DNA from: Deltaproteobacteria bacterium
GTDB lineage: Bacteria > Lernaellota > Lernaellaia > JACKCT01
Assembly (NCBI GenBank): GCA_027493875.1
Contig: JAOSJX010000007.1
Location: 1 to 64,000 of the forward strand
Length of the DNA stretch: 64,000 nucleotides
Direction: 5' to 3'
The notes under the pieces were generated by a model, which worked only from the letters and a program-made list of their open reading frames with translations, searched no databases and had not been told where the DNA came from. The position numbers and the translations under genes were made by a program. Below are positions 52,253-63,811 of the stretch, one piece after another; the stretch's first letter is position 1; each line of letters starts with the position of its first letter.

Positions 52253-52910
52253 TCGCTGGACCGAAGTCGACGATTACATCGCCGGCGCGCTGATCCCCAC
52301 GGACCCGACCCTCGATGCCGCCCTCGAAGCGAGTACCGCCGCGGGCCTCCCGTCGATCCAAGTCTCCGCCGCGCAGGGAAAACTTCTCTATCTCCTCGCC
52401 CGGATGATCGGCGCGCGCCGCGTTCTTGAAATCGGAACCCTCGGCGGTTACAGCGCTATCTGGTTGGCGCGGGCGTTGCCGAAAGACGGCCGGCTGACCT
52501 GCCTCGAACTCAACCCCGCTTACGCGGACGTCGCCCGCGCGAACATCGCCCGTGCCGGGGCCGCAGACGTGGCGGACGTGCGCGTCGGCCCCGCGCTCGA
52601 AACGCTTCTGAAATTAAAGGAAGAAAAGGCCGGCCCCTTCGATCTCGCCTTCATCGACGCGGATAAGGCGAATATCCCCGCCTACTTCAACGCCGCGATC
52701 GAACTCGCGCGTCCGGGGGCCGTGATCGTTGTCGACAACGTGGTACGCGACGGCGCCCTCGCCGACGCCGACAGCGACGACCTCAGCGTTCAGGGCGTCC
52801 GCTGTCTCCATGAAATGATCGCCGCCGATCCCCGCGTCAGCGCCACCACCATCCAAACCGTCGGCGCCAAAGGCTACGACGGCTTCACCCTCGCCCTCGT
52901 TAACGACTGA
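52239..52910 (+). CDS. SAM-dependent O-methyltransferase
   Basis: Intact, 223 residues, ATG at 52239 inside the end of valS. Class I fold of the catechol/caffeoyl-CoA O-methyltransferase group: motif I RRVLEIGTLGGYSAIWLARA, GRLTCLELNPAYADVARANI, FDLAFIDADKANIPAYFNAA (metal-binding Asp), AVIVVDNVVRDGALADAD, and a C-terminal GAKGYDGFTLALVN. It would methylate a catechol or similar diol; the substrate is unknown. Possibly coupled to valS by overlap only. Confidence 0.9.
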   Translation: MPAPDRWTEVDDYIAGALIPTDPTLDAALEASTAAGLPSIQVSAAQGKLLYLLARMIGARRVLEIGTLGGYSAIWLARALPKDGRLTCLELNPAYADVARANIARAGAADVADVRVGPALETLLKLKEEKAGPFDLAFIDADKANIPAYFNAAIELARPGAVIVVDNVVRDGALADADSDDLSVQGVRCLHEMIAADPRVSATTIQTVGAKGYDGFTLALVND

Positions 52911-53094
52911 AATTCGAGCGACCCGCACCCGTGAGCCCGCACCGCCTGGCCGGTATCGACACCGGCACGAATCCCTCCCTTTCCAACTCATTCCCATGAT
53001 ATCACGTTGTAATTGATACCGTCTTGACAATCGGCCCGTGCCCCTTCGATGATTTTGACCGTACCACAATTCATCAAGGAAGCTCGGAGGTGGC

Positions 53095-54775
53095 ATGCGT
53101 TCGGCATTTCTTGTCGCGGTGACGATCGTTCTGATCGCGGCGCCGTTTGGCGCGGCGGAGGAAAAAGATTGCCACACGCTGGTGGACCTGTACGAGTTCG
53201 ACGGTCCGTCGCACCGCAACGATGTTCCGACCGGCCTGCGCACGGGGCCGGATTTCGTCGCGGTATCCGGCTACACGGAAAAGGACGCCGACGGCTTCGA
53301 CGCGGACGCCTTCCTGACCGTGTGGCGTCCCGGCACGGCCGAAATGCCGACGACGTCCGTCTGGGATGGGCCCGCCGGAGGGTATGATAGTTTTTTCGAT
53401 CTTCACTACGCGATTGAGGTTCCCGCGTCGCCCGTTTTCGCCGCGGGCTACGCGGCCAACAACGTCACAAACGGCGATTTTTCCCTGGTCGTATTCGACG
53501 AGGACGCGAACGTCGTCAACGAAGACTTTTTTGACGCCGGCGCGGGCGGCGACGACTGCGCGTTCGCGGTGACCAAATCGGGAAACGCGATCTTCGCCGT
53601 CGGTTACGGCCAACCGAACGGCCAGGCCGACGTGGACTGGGCGGTCGTCAAATACGATCTGGACGGCCATCGTCTTTGGAACCGGGCCTTCGCCGGAACC
53701 GGCGGCGGTCACGACGTGGCCCGGAAGGTCGCGCCCGACGGCCAGGGCGGCATCGTCGTCGGGGGAGTCGGTGGGAGAGACCGGCCCGGAACTGACCGGC
53801 GCGCAATGGGACAGGAATGGAAACTTACTGCAATGCGCTTCGGCCGACGACCCGTCGGCCGTCCGGACGCAGATCACCGGCGTGGCCATGCTCGACGGGC
53901 CGACCCTGGTGATCGGTGGTAATTATTACGGCGACGGAGACGACTTCATCCGTTCGGGAGCTTATGAAATCGACGGCGCCACGGTGTTTGGCTTTGCGAC
54001 GCTGACGGGTTATTCCAGTCGGGAGCAAATTAATTTGCAGGGACTGACGGTCGACGGCTCCACCGGTCCGTTCGACGTCGCCGTCTTCGGTTTCGAGCCG
54101 CCGGAATTGACGGCGGGCGAGAAAGGCGCGGATCAGGAAGCCTTGATCGCGGCCTTCGACGCGGACGGCGAGCGCGTGTGGCACTCGACGTGGGACGCGT
54201 CGGACCAAGGGTTGCTCGGCGTGCCGAACGACTTCGACGACAACGGCGGCGCGCTGATCGCCGCGGCGCATACCGTGGCCGACGACGAGGAAACGCGCGC
54301 GGCGCTGCTGCTCGTGGACCATTCGGATGTCGAGGCCAAGGACACATTTGTTTTTTCGCATCTGCTCGAAGTTTCCGGTACGATCCTCGACACGCAGAAC
54401 ACGTTCGATACGACCGTCTTCGTCTCCTACGTGCCGGAGCCTCTCGGCGACGACGATGACGACGACGGCGACGACGATGCCGGCGATCCCGTCCCACGGA
54501 TGGCGGGCGTGGCGAATTTCATCCCCTCCGGATCGAACGATCTCGACACGGCGGTGTTTGTCCTGGATATCGCGTGCCTCGGAGACGACGACGATGACGA
54601 CGTCGTGGACGACGACACGGAAGACGATGATATGACCGACGACGACGTGACCGATGACGACATGATCGACGACGACGCGGCGGACGATGACTACGCCGAA
54701 CCGGACGACGACAATGACGACGGCGGCGGCGGCCCCTGCGGAGATGACGACGACGGTGGCGGCTGCGGATGCTGA
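53095..54775 (+). CDS. Secreted repeat protein with Asp-rich Cys-ending tail, one frame break
   Basis: About 559 residues after joining frames near 53765. Signal MRSAFLVAVTIVLIAAPFGA, then a single Cys-containing segment (EEKDCHTLVDLYEFDG) and propeller-like repeats of the style GDFSLVVFDEDANVVNEDFF, ADVDWAVVKYDLDGHRLWNR, QEALIAAFDADGERVWHSTW. Two Asp-rich blocks occur: GDDDDDDGDDDAGDPVP near residue 450, and from about residue 490 DDDDDDVVDDDTEDDDMTD and on to the end DDDDGGGCGC. There is no membrane helix after the tail. The end strongly resembles that of the S8 subtilase at 37211, though the bodies are unrelated. AGCTCGGAGGTGGC precedes the ATG. Confidence 0.8.
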
Positions 54776-54967
54776 CGCGTTCGCGGCCCGCCTCGGGAGT
54801 TCGGGCGAGGACCGTTACCGCCGTCGATCGGACAAGCCGCGCAACGGAGGGCGAACACCGCGCGGGAGGTCAAGGATTTGTAAGCGCGGTCATCGCGTGC
54901 GTGCCGCGGGTTGATTCATCGTCCACGGAAGTTCATCGCCGACATGTTCACCGAAGGGGCCGAAAGC

Positions 54968-55270
54968 ATGATTGCCGTGCGTTTCAAGGTGCGGTGCCGG
55001 AGTGACAAGGCCGAAGAGACGATGAAAGCTTTTCAAGAGATCGTCGACGCAAGCCGGGCGGTGAAAGGCGTGATCCATTTCGACATGGGCCGCGACATCA
55101 CCGATCCGGACACGTTTATCGCGACGGAGGTCTTTGAAGACCGGGCCGCGCTCGACCGGCAGGAGGCGCTGCCTTCGGTGCAGCGTTTCATCGGTGTCCT
55201 CGAGACGATCGTGGCGGCGCCGCCCGAAGCGACGGTGTACGAGATCGCCTCGGCCGAGGCCTGGGGATAA
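54968..55270 (+). CDS. Antibiotic biosynthesis monooxygenase-fold (ABM) protein
   Basis: 100 residues from the ATG at 54968; longer in-frame starts exist at 54911 and 54944. The ferredoxin-like ABM fold reads [80 protein letters not shown]. Members include haem-degrading and quinone-oxidising enzymes, and many have no known role. The 192 bases upstream after the D-rich gene hold nothing recognisable. Convergent with rsmG. Confidence 0.78.
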   Translation: MIAVRFKVRCRSDKAEETMKAFQEIVDASRAVKGVIHFDMGRDITDPDTFIATEVFEDRAALDRQEALPSVQRFIGVLETIVAAPPEATVYEIASAEAWG

Positions 55271-55310
55271 GCGTCAAGCGCGCTTCGCGCTCAGAGCCGC
55301 CGCGTCGCCG

Positions 55311-55925
55311 TCATGTCGGATTGATGACGGCGAGGGTGCGCCTGACGTCGTCGCCGGGCAGCACGTATTCCGCGTGCGCCGTGACGGACATGCCGGTAAC
55401 GGACGCCGCGCCCTCGGGCGTGGTCCACAGATAGATCGCCCCGCCGGGGGCGAGCAGCGGACGCACGGTCTCGACGAATTCCGAGGGTTTCGCGGCGGCG
55501 CGGCCGGTGACCGCGTCGAACGACGACGGCTCCAGTTTGTCCGTCCGCACGGCTTTGATCTCCACGTGCGGCAGGTTCCACTCACGGCGCATGTGGCGCA
55601 GAAAGTTCGCTTTTTTGCGCGCGGCCTCGACGAGCAGAATGGTCAAATCCGGCCGGGCGAGGGCGATGATGAGTCCGGGAAACCCCGCGCCGGTGCCGAC
55701 GTCGGCCATGCGCACTCCGAAGGGAATCGCGGACGCGCCCGCGAGGCTGTCCAACAGATGCCGCGAGGCCAGTTCCGCGTCGTCCCGATAACGCACGAGA
55801 TTGATTATTTCGTTCCACCGCGCGAGCTCGTCGCGGAACTGCGCGAGCGCCGGCCCGAGGCCCGCGGGAATCGCGAAGGGCGCCCGCGCGGCCGTCTCTT
55901 CCCAAATTTTCTCAAAATCGCTCAC
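55311..55925 (-). CDS. rsmG: 16S rRNA (guanine527-N7)-methyltransferase RsmG
   Basis: Intact, 204 residues. Methylates G527 of 16S rRNA. Key features: ELARWNEIINLVRYRDDAEL, ASRHLLDSLAGASAIPFG, the SAM motif RMADVGTGAGFPGLIIALAR, ILLVEAARKKANFLRHMRRE and DAVTGRAAAKPSEFVETVRP. ATG at 55925, 16 bases downstream of the stop of the activator gene (55942) on the same strand, so they may share a transcript. In many bacteria rsmG lies near the origin with gidA and parAB; those genes are not seen here. Confidence 0.92.
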   Translation of the reverse strand: MSDFEKIWEETAARAPFAIPAGLGPALAQFRDELARWNEIINLVRYRDDAELASRHLLDSLAGASAIPFGVRMADVGTGAGFPGLIIALARPDLTILLVEAARKKANFLRHMRREWNLPHVEIKAVRTDKLEPSSFDAVTGRAAAKPSEFVETVRPLLAPGGAIYLWTTPEGAASVTGMSVTAHAEYVLPGDDVRRTLAVINPT

Positions 55926-55941
55926 GACGCACCTCGTCTTT

Positions 55942-57483
55942 TCACCGCCGATACAATTTCTGGTTCACTCTATGACTCTTGATCCGGTATGAAAGTTTCC
56001 GATAGGTGGTTCCGAGATCCCGCGCCGCCCGCGCGACGTTGCCGCGCGTGCGCTTCAGGGCCTCGATGATGATCTCGCGCTCGTAGATATCGAGTTGCGA
56101 TTCCATCGAGCCCTCCATTTCCGTGTGCGTGGATTCCGCGGTCTGCAGCGACGGGGGCAGATGATGGCCGTGCACCACGCCGTCCGTGGACAGCAGCACG
56201 GCCCGCTCCACGACGTTTTGCAATTCGCGCACGTTGCCCGGCCAGTGGTAACGCATCATCATGTCGATGGCGGGCGTCGAGATGCGCTTGAGCGGCTTGT
56301 TCAGTTTGCGCGCGTATTTCTCCGCGAAATAATCGACCAGCAGCATGATGTCGGTTTTCCGCTCGACCAGCGGCGGCAGGGCGATCGAAAAAACATTGAG
56401 CCGGTAAAAAGATCTTCGCGAAACTGCCCGGCGGCCATCATTTGTTCCAGATCCTTGTGCGTGGCGGCGATGACGCGGATATCGAGGGGAATCGTTTTCG
56501 TTCCGCCCACGCGCTCGAATTCGCGCTCCTGGAGAACGCGCAGCAGTTTTACTTGAACCGGCGGCGTGAAATCGCCGACCTCGTCGAGAAAAATCGTCCC
56601 CCCGCGGGCCGCTTCAAACCGCCCCATGCGGTCGCGCACGGCGCCGGTGAACGCCCCTTTGACGTGGCCGAACAATTCGGATTCGAGCAGGCTCTCCGAA
56701 AGCGCGCCGCAATTGACGCGCACGAAGGGCCCCTCGCGCCGATGGCTGTTGTAGTGAATCGCCTGCGCCACCAGCTCCTTGCCGGTGCCCGATTCGCCGC
56801 GCAGCAGCACGGTCGTATCCGTCGGCGCGACCTGAAGAATCTGGCTGAAGACGTACTTCATCGTTCCGGAGGTGCCGACGAGATTGGACTGAAAAAAACG
56901 CTCCGCGAGCCCTTCCCGCGCGTCGGCTTCCATCTCCTGCCGGTCGCGGCGCTCGGAGGCGCGCTGCCCGACGCGCACCGTTTGCGCCACCATGAAACTG
57001 ACGGCGCGCACCAGATCGGAATTTTCCGCCATGGTCGCGATCGACGTTTTCGGCCCTTCGAGGCACATCGTCCCGATCACCTCATCCCCGTGGCGAACCG
57101 GCGCGCAGATGTAGGAAACGAACGCGTCGCCGCCCGCCGGCTCCGGCCGCGCCGAGAGGAATGACGATGGTTTGCCCCGTGTCGAGGGCCCGTTCGTTGA
57201 GCTTGCCGCCCACGCCGCCGGAAAGGCTCGTCGCCTGCCGCTCGGTCAAACCGCAATAGGCCTCCACGCGGAGCCGGCCGTTGAGCCGCTCGAAGACCGA
57301 AACCGTCCCGCGCGCCAGCGACAGGCCCCGCACCAAGATATCGAGCACGCGAGCCAGAAGATCGGTGTGGTTTCCTTCGTTCTGTTCGAGAAAGGTTCCG
57401 ATCGCGTACAAGAGACGAAGCCTGTGCCGCTCGGATAAATGTTGTTCGAGTTGCTCTGTCGCCGCGCCCACGACATCCTCCAT
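55942..57483 (-). CDS. NifA-like sigma-54-dependent activator (GAF-AAA-Fis)
   Basis: About 513 residues, the length of NifA, joined near 57165 and 56395. N-terminal GAF domain ([40 protein letters not shown]). AAA+ domain with Walker [27 protein letters not shown] in [20 protein letters not shown], Walker [12 protein letters not shown], sensor [20 protein letters not shown]. Fis-type [23 protein letters not shown]. It activates sigma-54 promoters in response to a small ligand or partner on the GAF domain. No nitrogen-fixation or other sigma-54 target genes are in the window, so the name NifA is not asserted. ATG at 57483. Confidence 0.88.
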
Positions 57484-57485
57484 CG

Positions 57486-57524
57486 ACAAAAGTGTCGTTT
57501 TTCAGCCCAATCGACCACTTTTGT
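57486..57524. promoter_or_regulatory. Inverted repeat upstream of the NifA-like gene
   Basis: ACAAAAGTG (57486-57494) and CACTTTTGT (57516-57524) are exact inverted copies, 21 bases apart, beginning three bases upstream of the activator ATG. The left arm overlaps a smaller palindrome, GACAAAAGTGTC. A related CACTACTTTTTA lies about 100 bases further upstream. This may be an autoregulatory or cofactor-sensing operator. Confidence 0.45.
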
Positions 57525-57691
57525 GAAATTCGGCGCCGAGCATACCAGAAGACATCTTCACGCAAAAGACGGCCAAAACCGAGCGACACGTCTATCCGCC
57601 TTGAAAAAACACTACTTTTTAGGAAGACCGGGAGTCACTATACAGCCCGGCGGCGCGCCTGTAAACAGAAATTGCCGGCGAGAAATGCGGG

Positions 57692-59167
<1,476 letters not shown>

Positions 59168-59186
59168 TTACGCCCCCGATCGGTTT

Positions 59187-59277
59187 GTAGGGGCGCGATT
59201 TATCGCGCCCTTGTTGCGCCAACATCGGCGCTCCGTCTTCATTGGTCCAACGAGGGCGCGATAAATCGCGCCCCTAC
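59187..59277. repeat. REP pair (two 30-bp inverted copies with hairpins)
   Basis: GTAGGGGCGCGATTTATCGC (start of 59187-59216) and its reverse complement at 59248-59277 agree at 29 of 30 positions. Each copy folds into GGGCGCGAT/ATCGCGCCC with a two-base loop (59191-59210 and 59254-59273). The second copy overlaps the end of the adjacent RAYT gene and supplies its last residues, RFIAPSLDQ. The pair sits between that gene and the glpK start. Confidence 0.85.
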
Positions 59278-59758
59278 GTCATCCGGCCGCCAACGCGCCG
59301 GATTCCCGACGATATATTCGCGAACACGATTCAATTCGCCCGCGTTTCGGATAACGCGCTCATAATAATTTCTCTGCCACGCGAAAACGACGTCGTGTTG
59401 CTGCCTCACCGCGCGGGTGACGCGCGCTCTGAACCTTCGAACGATTTCGCCGAGGGTTAGAGAACGACCGGCCGTGGTTGTAGGGCGTCGACGCCGAACC
59501 ACAATACCGTGAAAATGACTGGGCATGACAACGAACGCGTCCAAGGCGAGATCGGGAATATCCGCCGGCAGCGTCTCCCAGATTCCCCGCACCAAATTTC
59601 CGACGTCATTGAGACGCATGACGCCATCCACGACATCGCCAAAGACGGCTCGTTCGCCTCGCGCGCAAATCGTCACGAAATAGGAACCGAGATCGGCATA
59701 ATCGAAATATCGAAGCCGAATCGATCGACGATGAGTGCCTGTCCGGATCGTAGGTCAT
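59239..59758 (-). CDS. REP-associated tyrosine transposase (RAYT, Y1_Tnp family)
   Basis: About 173 residues, joined near 59670. N-terminus MTYDPDRHSSSIR, then FVTICARGERAVFGDVVDGV, the HUH motif FVVMPSHFHGIVVR, and catalytic-Tyr region FAWQRNYYERVIRNAGELNR followed by EYIVGNPARW. RAYTs nick single-stranded DNA at REP hairpins, which flank this gene at its 3' end. ATG at 59758. The gene ends inside a REP copy, so the protein C-terminus is repeat-derived. It is probably responsible for any other copies of this REP in the genome. Confidence 0.82.
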
Positions 59759-59973
59759 GCCGCTAAACCAAATTGTTTGACACGTCAATCCGCGCGGACC
59801 ACGGGTTCGTATAGCACGCTCGATGGCTCTCTCAAAACCTTCCGTCGGCTGGTCCGATCCCCGGCCGGGGTGCGCCGCGTCACAAAACGCCTCGTTAAAC
59901 GTCCCTAAAGCGCCGATATGATGAAAGCTATGGATCGGCGGACGCTTTCTGGTATGTTGGCGCCGGATTCGAC

Positions 59974-61390
59974 ATGACGGACCTTTGGCTCATCATCCCT
60001 CCGATTTCGTTGGAGGACCGCTACGGCAAGCTGGCCCCCCTTCGGCAACCATTTGCCGAATATGGGGATGGCCTGGACGGCCGCGTACCTGCGCGAGCGG
60101 GGGCATCAAAGTCGCGATCATCGACGCGCCGGTGGAGGGTCTGTCGGTGGACGCGGTCGCGCGGCGCGTGGCGGAATCGGGCGCGAAGCTCGCCGGTGTG
60201 ACCGCGAGCACGGCGTCGATCGGCCGGGCCGCGGCGGTCGCGGCCAAGATCAAGCTGTACAACGACAAAATCGGGGTGGCGGTCGGCGGGCCGCATGTGA
60301 CCAGCGTGCCGGAAGAAACCCTCGACACCTATCCGTCGTTCGATTTCGGCATTATCGGCGAAGGGGAATTGACCGCCGAAGAGCTCTTCCGCGCGCTCGC
60401 CGCCGGCGAAAGCGGCAAAAACGTGCCGGGGCTCGTCGTCCGCCAGGGCGCCGAAGCCGTGCGGACCGAACCGCGGACGCCGATCAAGGACTTGGACGAG
60501 CTCCCCATGCCGGCGTGGGACCTGCTCCCCGACCTCGCGACGCACTACCGCCCCTCCCCCGCAGTCCTTCAAGAGGCTTCCCTCCACCATCCTGTCCACA
60601 TCGCGCGGCTGCCCGTGGACCTGCCACTTCTGCGACCAAACCATTTTCGGCCACAAATATCGAACCTGCTCCCCGAAACGCATCTATCAGATGATGGCGC
60701 ACCTCAACGTGCACTACGGCATCCGCGACGTCGCCTTTCACGACGAGATGTTCCTGATCGACGAGAAAAAAATCGTGGAGCTGTGCCAGCACGTCACGCG
60801 CGGCAATCTCGACATGACCTGGTGCTGCCAGTTGCGCGCCGACCTGCGCCTCACGGAATTTACGCTCAACATGATGCGCGAAGCCGGGTGCTGGCAGATC
60901 CAGTTCGGCGTCGAATCCGGCAGCGACGAAATCCTGCGGCGCATGAATAAGGATCTGACGTCGAAGGATCTGCGCGAAGGCATCGCGCGCGTGCGCGCCG
61001 CCGGCATCCGCACCAAGGGATTCCTGATGGTCGGCTATCCCGGCGAAACCGAGGCGACGCTCGCCGAGACGGAACGCTTCATTCTGGATTGCGCCATCGA
61101 CGACGTGATGATCGGTTAGCTTCACCCCGTTCCCGGGCATCGAGGCGCGCCTCGATCTGGAAAAGCATGGGACCATTGTCGCCGGCTACGAAAAACAGAC
61201 GGACCACTTCGTCGCGTTCGTCCCCAACGCGCTGACGGCCGAAAAGCTGGTCGCCGCGCGCAACCGCATGTACCGGCGTTTTTATCTCCGCCCGCGCACC
61301 GTCCTGTCCCAACTGCGCCGACTGACCGAGCCCACGCTCCGCCCCACGCTCATTTCCGCCGCGCGCAAGTTCCTCGCCGCGACGCGATAG
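59974..61390 (+). CDS. B12-binding radical SAM enzyme, four frame breaks
   Basis: About 472 residues when joined near 60035, 60100, 60560 and 61118. Opening MTDLWLIIPPISLEDRYGKL, then MGMAWTAAYLRERG and a cobalamin-binding Rossmann domain (VAIIDAPVEGLSVDAVARRV, VAVGGPHVTSVPEETLDTYP, GIIGEGELTAEELFRALAAG). Cluster motif SRGCPWTCHFCDQTIFGHKY, then IRDVAFHDEMFLID, CWQIQFGVESGSDEILRRMN, FLMVGYPGETEATLAETERF. C-terminus RNRMYRRFYLRPRTVLSQLR, like the tails of the enzymes at 833 and 47536. Length and layout nearly match the gene at 833. The product chemistry is unknown. Stop 61388-61390. Confidence 0.8.
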
Positions 61391-61401
61391 GATCGGCGCC
61401 C

Positions 61402-62509
61402 GTGCCTTTCAACACCCTCATCGACCACCGCCGCGTCATCGTGTGCGTGGGGGCGGGCGGGGTCGGCAAGACGACCGTGGCTGCGTCGATCGGCCTCCGG
61501 GCGGCGATGGAGGGACGGCGCGCGCTCGTGCTCACCATCGATCCCGCGCGGCGCCTGGCGAACGCCCTCGGTCTGTCGGAACTGGGCAATCAGCGCAGCA
61601 CCATTGAATTACCGAAACGCGCGAAGGGCGCGTTGTACGGCATGATGCTCGACCAGAAACGCGCGTTCGACGAGCTCGTCCACCGGATCGCGCCCAACGC
61701 GGACGCCGAAAAGCGCATTCTCGATAACCACTATTACCAGCAGCTTTCCACCGCGCTCGCCGGCAGCCACGAATATATGGCGATGGAAAAACTGCACGAG
61801 GTTTGGGAAACGAACGACTACGATCTCATCGTGCTGGACACGCCGCCGACGAAACATGCGCTCGATTTTCTCGACGCCCCCAAACGCATGACCGAATTTC
61901 TCGACGCGAAAGTCGTGCAGTGGTTTTTACACCCGTATATGAAAGCCGGGCGCATCGGCTTCAAGTTCGCGCAGAAAAGCGCCGCCGCCATTTTTCGTTT
62001 GCTCGAAAAAGGAACGGGCTATCAGGCGCTCGCCGACCTCGCCGAGTTTTTTCTCGCCTTTGACGGTCTCTACGAAGGCTTCAAGCGCCGCGCCGAGCGC
62101 GTGCATCGGCTGTTGGGCGACGTGGAAACGGCGTTCGTTCTCGTCACCACGCCGCGCCACCCGGCCGTGGACGAAGCCGCGTTTTTCCGCGACCGCCTGC
62201 GCGAAACGCGCATGCCGCTCGCGTCCGTCGTCTTCAACCGCGTCCACGAACCGATCTGGCCCGGCGCCGCCGGCGCGGAAGCACCGGACCCCGCGAAAAT
62301 CGCGCGCGGGCTCGGCGACGATTCCGGCGCGGTGGCGTCGCTGCTCTCCCTCGGGGCCGATCTCGACACCATGGCCCGCAACGAGTGACGGTCATCGACG
62401 ACTTTCTCGCCCGCGCCGGCACGCTCGATCTCTGCGCGCGCATCCCGCGCTTTCGCGCGACGTGCACGATGTGGACGGTCTTTTGGAAGTCGCCGCGAAC
62501 TTCGGTTAG
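61402..62509 (+). CDS. ArsA/GET3-family ATPase, frame breaks at the end
   Basis: Starts 11 bases after the radical SAM gene. P-loop of the SIMIBI class: RVIVCVGAGGVGKTTVAASI, then ALVLTIDPARRLANALGLSE, switch II DLIVLDTPPTKHALDFLDAP, LVTTPRHPAVDEAAFFRDRL and VVFNRVHEPIWPG. The first frame stops at 62388. Joining two small shifts gives the expected family ending VIDDFLARAGTLDLCARIPA, LSRDVHDVDGLLEVAANFG at 62509, about 368 residues. GET3 relatives ferry tail-anchored proteins and ArsA drives arsenite export, but no arsenic genes are near; in deltaproteobacteria many such ATPases have no assigned role. Confidence 0.82.
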
Positions 62510-63136
62510 ATGGTGAAAAAGATGGCGAAAAAACGTTCCCTTCAAATAACCGAGCGAAACGCGCGGTCGGGAAAAGCCGCCGCCGGCAAAGACTATGAGC
62601 GGCTGTTCGGTGCCCTCATCAAGATCGTCGAATCAGCCCGCCGCGCCGCCACTCGATCCGTCAACAGCGTCATGACGGCCACCTACTGGGAAATCGGCCG
62701 AAGAATTGTTGAGCAGGAACAAAGCGGTAAACGACGGGCCGGCTACGGAGAAGAGCTTATTTTGGGCTTGGCCGCCGATATGACGGCACGCTTTGGCCGA
62801 GGATTTTCCAAGAGAAACCTCGAACTTATGCGTCACTTTTATTTGACGTGGCCAATTGCGCAGACACTGTCTGCGCAATCTTCTGCGATGGCGGCTCTCT
62901 CCAAAATTACAGACCGGTTTCCACTTTCTTGGTCGCACTACGTGCGCCTTCTCCAGGTCGAAAACGAATACGCGCGCGACTTCTACGAAAAAGAGGCCCT
63001 GCGCGGCGGCTGGACGGTACGCCAGCTTGACCGGCAGGTCGATTCTCAATTCTACGAGCGAACGGCGTTGTCGAATCCGTTACCTATTCAACACATCTCG
63101 ATGGGGGAGTTTTTGAAATGGACGTTATTGACTTGA
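62510..63136 (+). CDS. DUF1016 (YhcG N-terminal) protein, truncated
   Basis: 208 residues immediately after the ArsA-like stop. The YhcG N-terminal domain is clear: YERLFGALIKIVESARRAAT, SVMTATYWEIGRRIVEQEQ, GYGEELILGLAADMTARFGR, FSKRNLELMRHFYLTWP, LSWSHYVRLLQVENEYARDF, YEKEALRGGWTVRQLDRQVD. Full YhcG proteins run to about 350 residues and carry a C-terminal PD-(D/E)XK nuclease domain; here homology ends about 45 residues before the stop, in SNPLPIQHISMGEF. It is therefore truncated, its 3' end overlapping the convergent gene at 63088. The start may be the ATG four codons in. Confidence 0.78.
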   Translation: MVKKMAKKRSLQITERNARSGKAAAGKDYERLFGALIKIVESARRAATRSVNSVMTATYWEIGRRIVEQEQSGKRRAGYGEELILGLAADMTARFGRGFSKRNLELMRHFYLTWPIAQTLSAQSSAMAALSKITDRFPLSWSHYVRLLQVENEYARDFYEKEALRGGWTVRQLDRQVDSQFYERTALSNPLPIQHISMGEFLKWTLLT

Positions 63137-63792
63137 AGCCAATGATGCGCGCGCTCGAACTTTTCGGGTTTGAATGCTCTCGTAAGGCCAATACTTAAAA
63201 GAAACGGCTCCTCGGCGAATCGAGTATTGACGCGGTCAATCGTACGACGGTCAACAGCCTCGCCTTCATCGTTATAAAGCCTAACGTCGGTCACGCTTAA
63301 ATTAAACCCGTGGTCGCCGTCGTTCCAGATCATCCGGACCGAATTGCGCCCGTCCGGCTTACGACTTAGCCTCAAAATCGGCCTCACTGACGACGCAATA
63401 ACTCCTAACGACGCATCTCCGTCATTTTCAGGGCAGCCGTATCGCCCTCCACCGAGATGAATAAGACTGTTCCCGAAAATCTCGAATACACGCGAGGCTT
63501 GGCGGTTGAGGTGTTCCCAGAACATCTCTCGTGGCGCTTCATAGACAAAACGCATTGAGGCGCGGTTTACGCGAACATCCTCGATCTCGGGTCTCGAGCC
63601 CGCCGGCCGACCTTTCCCAAATGAGACGACCGCTCCGAGGGAGAGGGGGCCGCCATTTCGCCAAAGGTCAGACATACGAAACTGATCGTATGAGAGCACC
63701 GGCCGGACGGGACGGCCCTCCGGCAACGAGATCCCGGCGACGCACACATTTCCGTGACTCATCCGAGTCAGATGACAGACTAAAAGATCCAT
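63088..63792 (-). CDS. Dual OB-fold-type protein
   Basis: 234 residues, ATG at 63792. The beginning MDLLVCHLTRMSHGNVCVAG, then RPVRPVLSYDQFRMSDL, and later YGCPENDGDASLGVIASSVR, RMIWNDGDHGFNLSVTDVRL and RFAEEPFLLSIGLTRAFKPE resemble the family annotated as dual OB domain proteins, which are often found beside DUF488. The region is clearly less GC-rich than the bulk of the window. It lies 19 bases downstream of the DUF488 stop, same strand, so the pair forms an operon. Function unknown, possibly nucleic-acid binding. Confidence 0.6.
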   Translation of the reverse strand: MDLLVCHLTRMSHGNVCVAGISLPEGRPVRPVLSYDQFRMSDLWRNGGPLSLGAVVSFGKGRPAGSRPEIEDVRVNRASMRFVYEAPREMFWEHLNRQASRVFEIFGNSLIHLGGGRYGCPENDGDASLGVIASSVRPILRLSRKPDGRNSVRMIWNDGDHGFNLSVTDVRLYNDEGEAVDRRTIDRVNTRFAEEPFLLSIGLTRAFKPEKFERAHHWLQVNNVHFKNSPIEMC

Positions 63793-63811
63793 AGGGATAC
63801 GTAGCCGTCAA

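Noticed and set aside
54570..54775. GACGAC repeats as a possible microsatellite
   Set aside because: They encode Asp runs in a secreted protein and keep the reading frame.
55942..57483. Calling the activator NifA and inferring nitrogen fixation
   Set aside because: The domain layout fits, but there are no nif genes and other GAF-AAA-Fis activators look alike.
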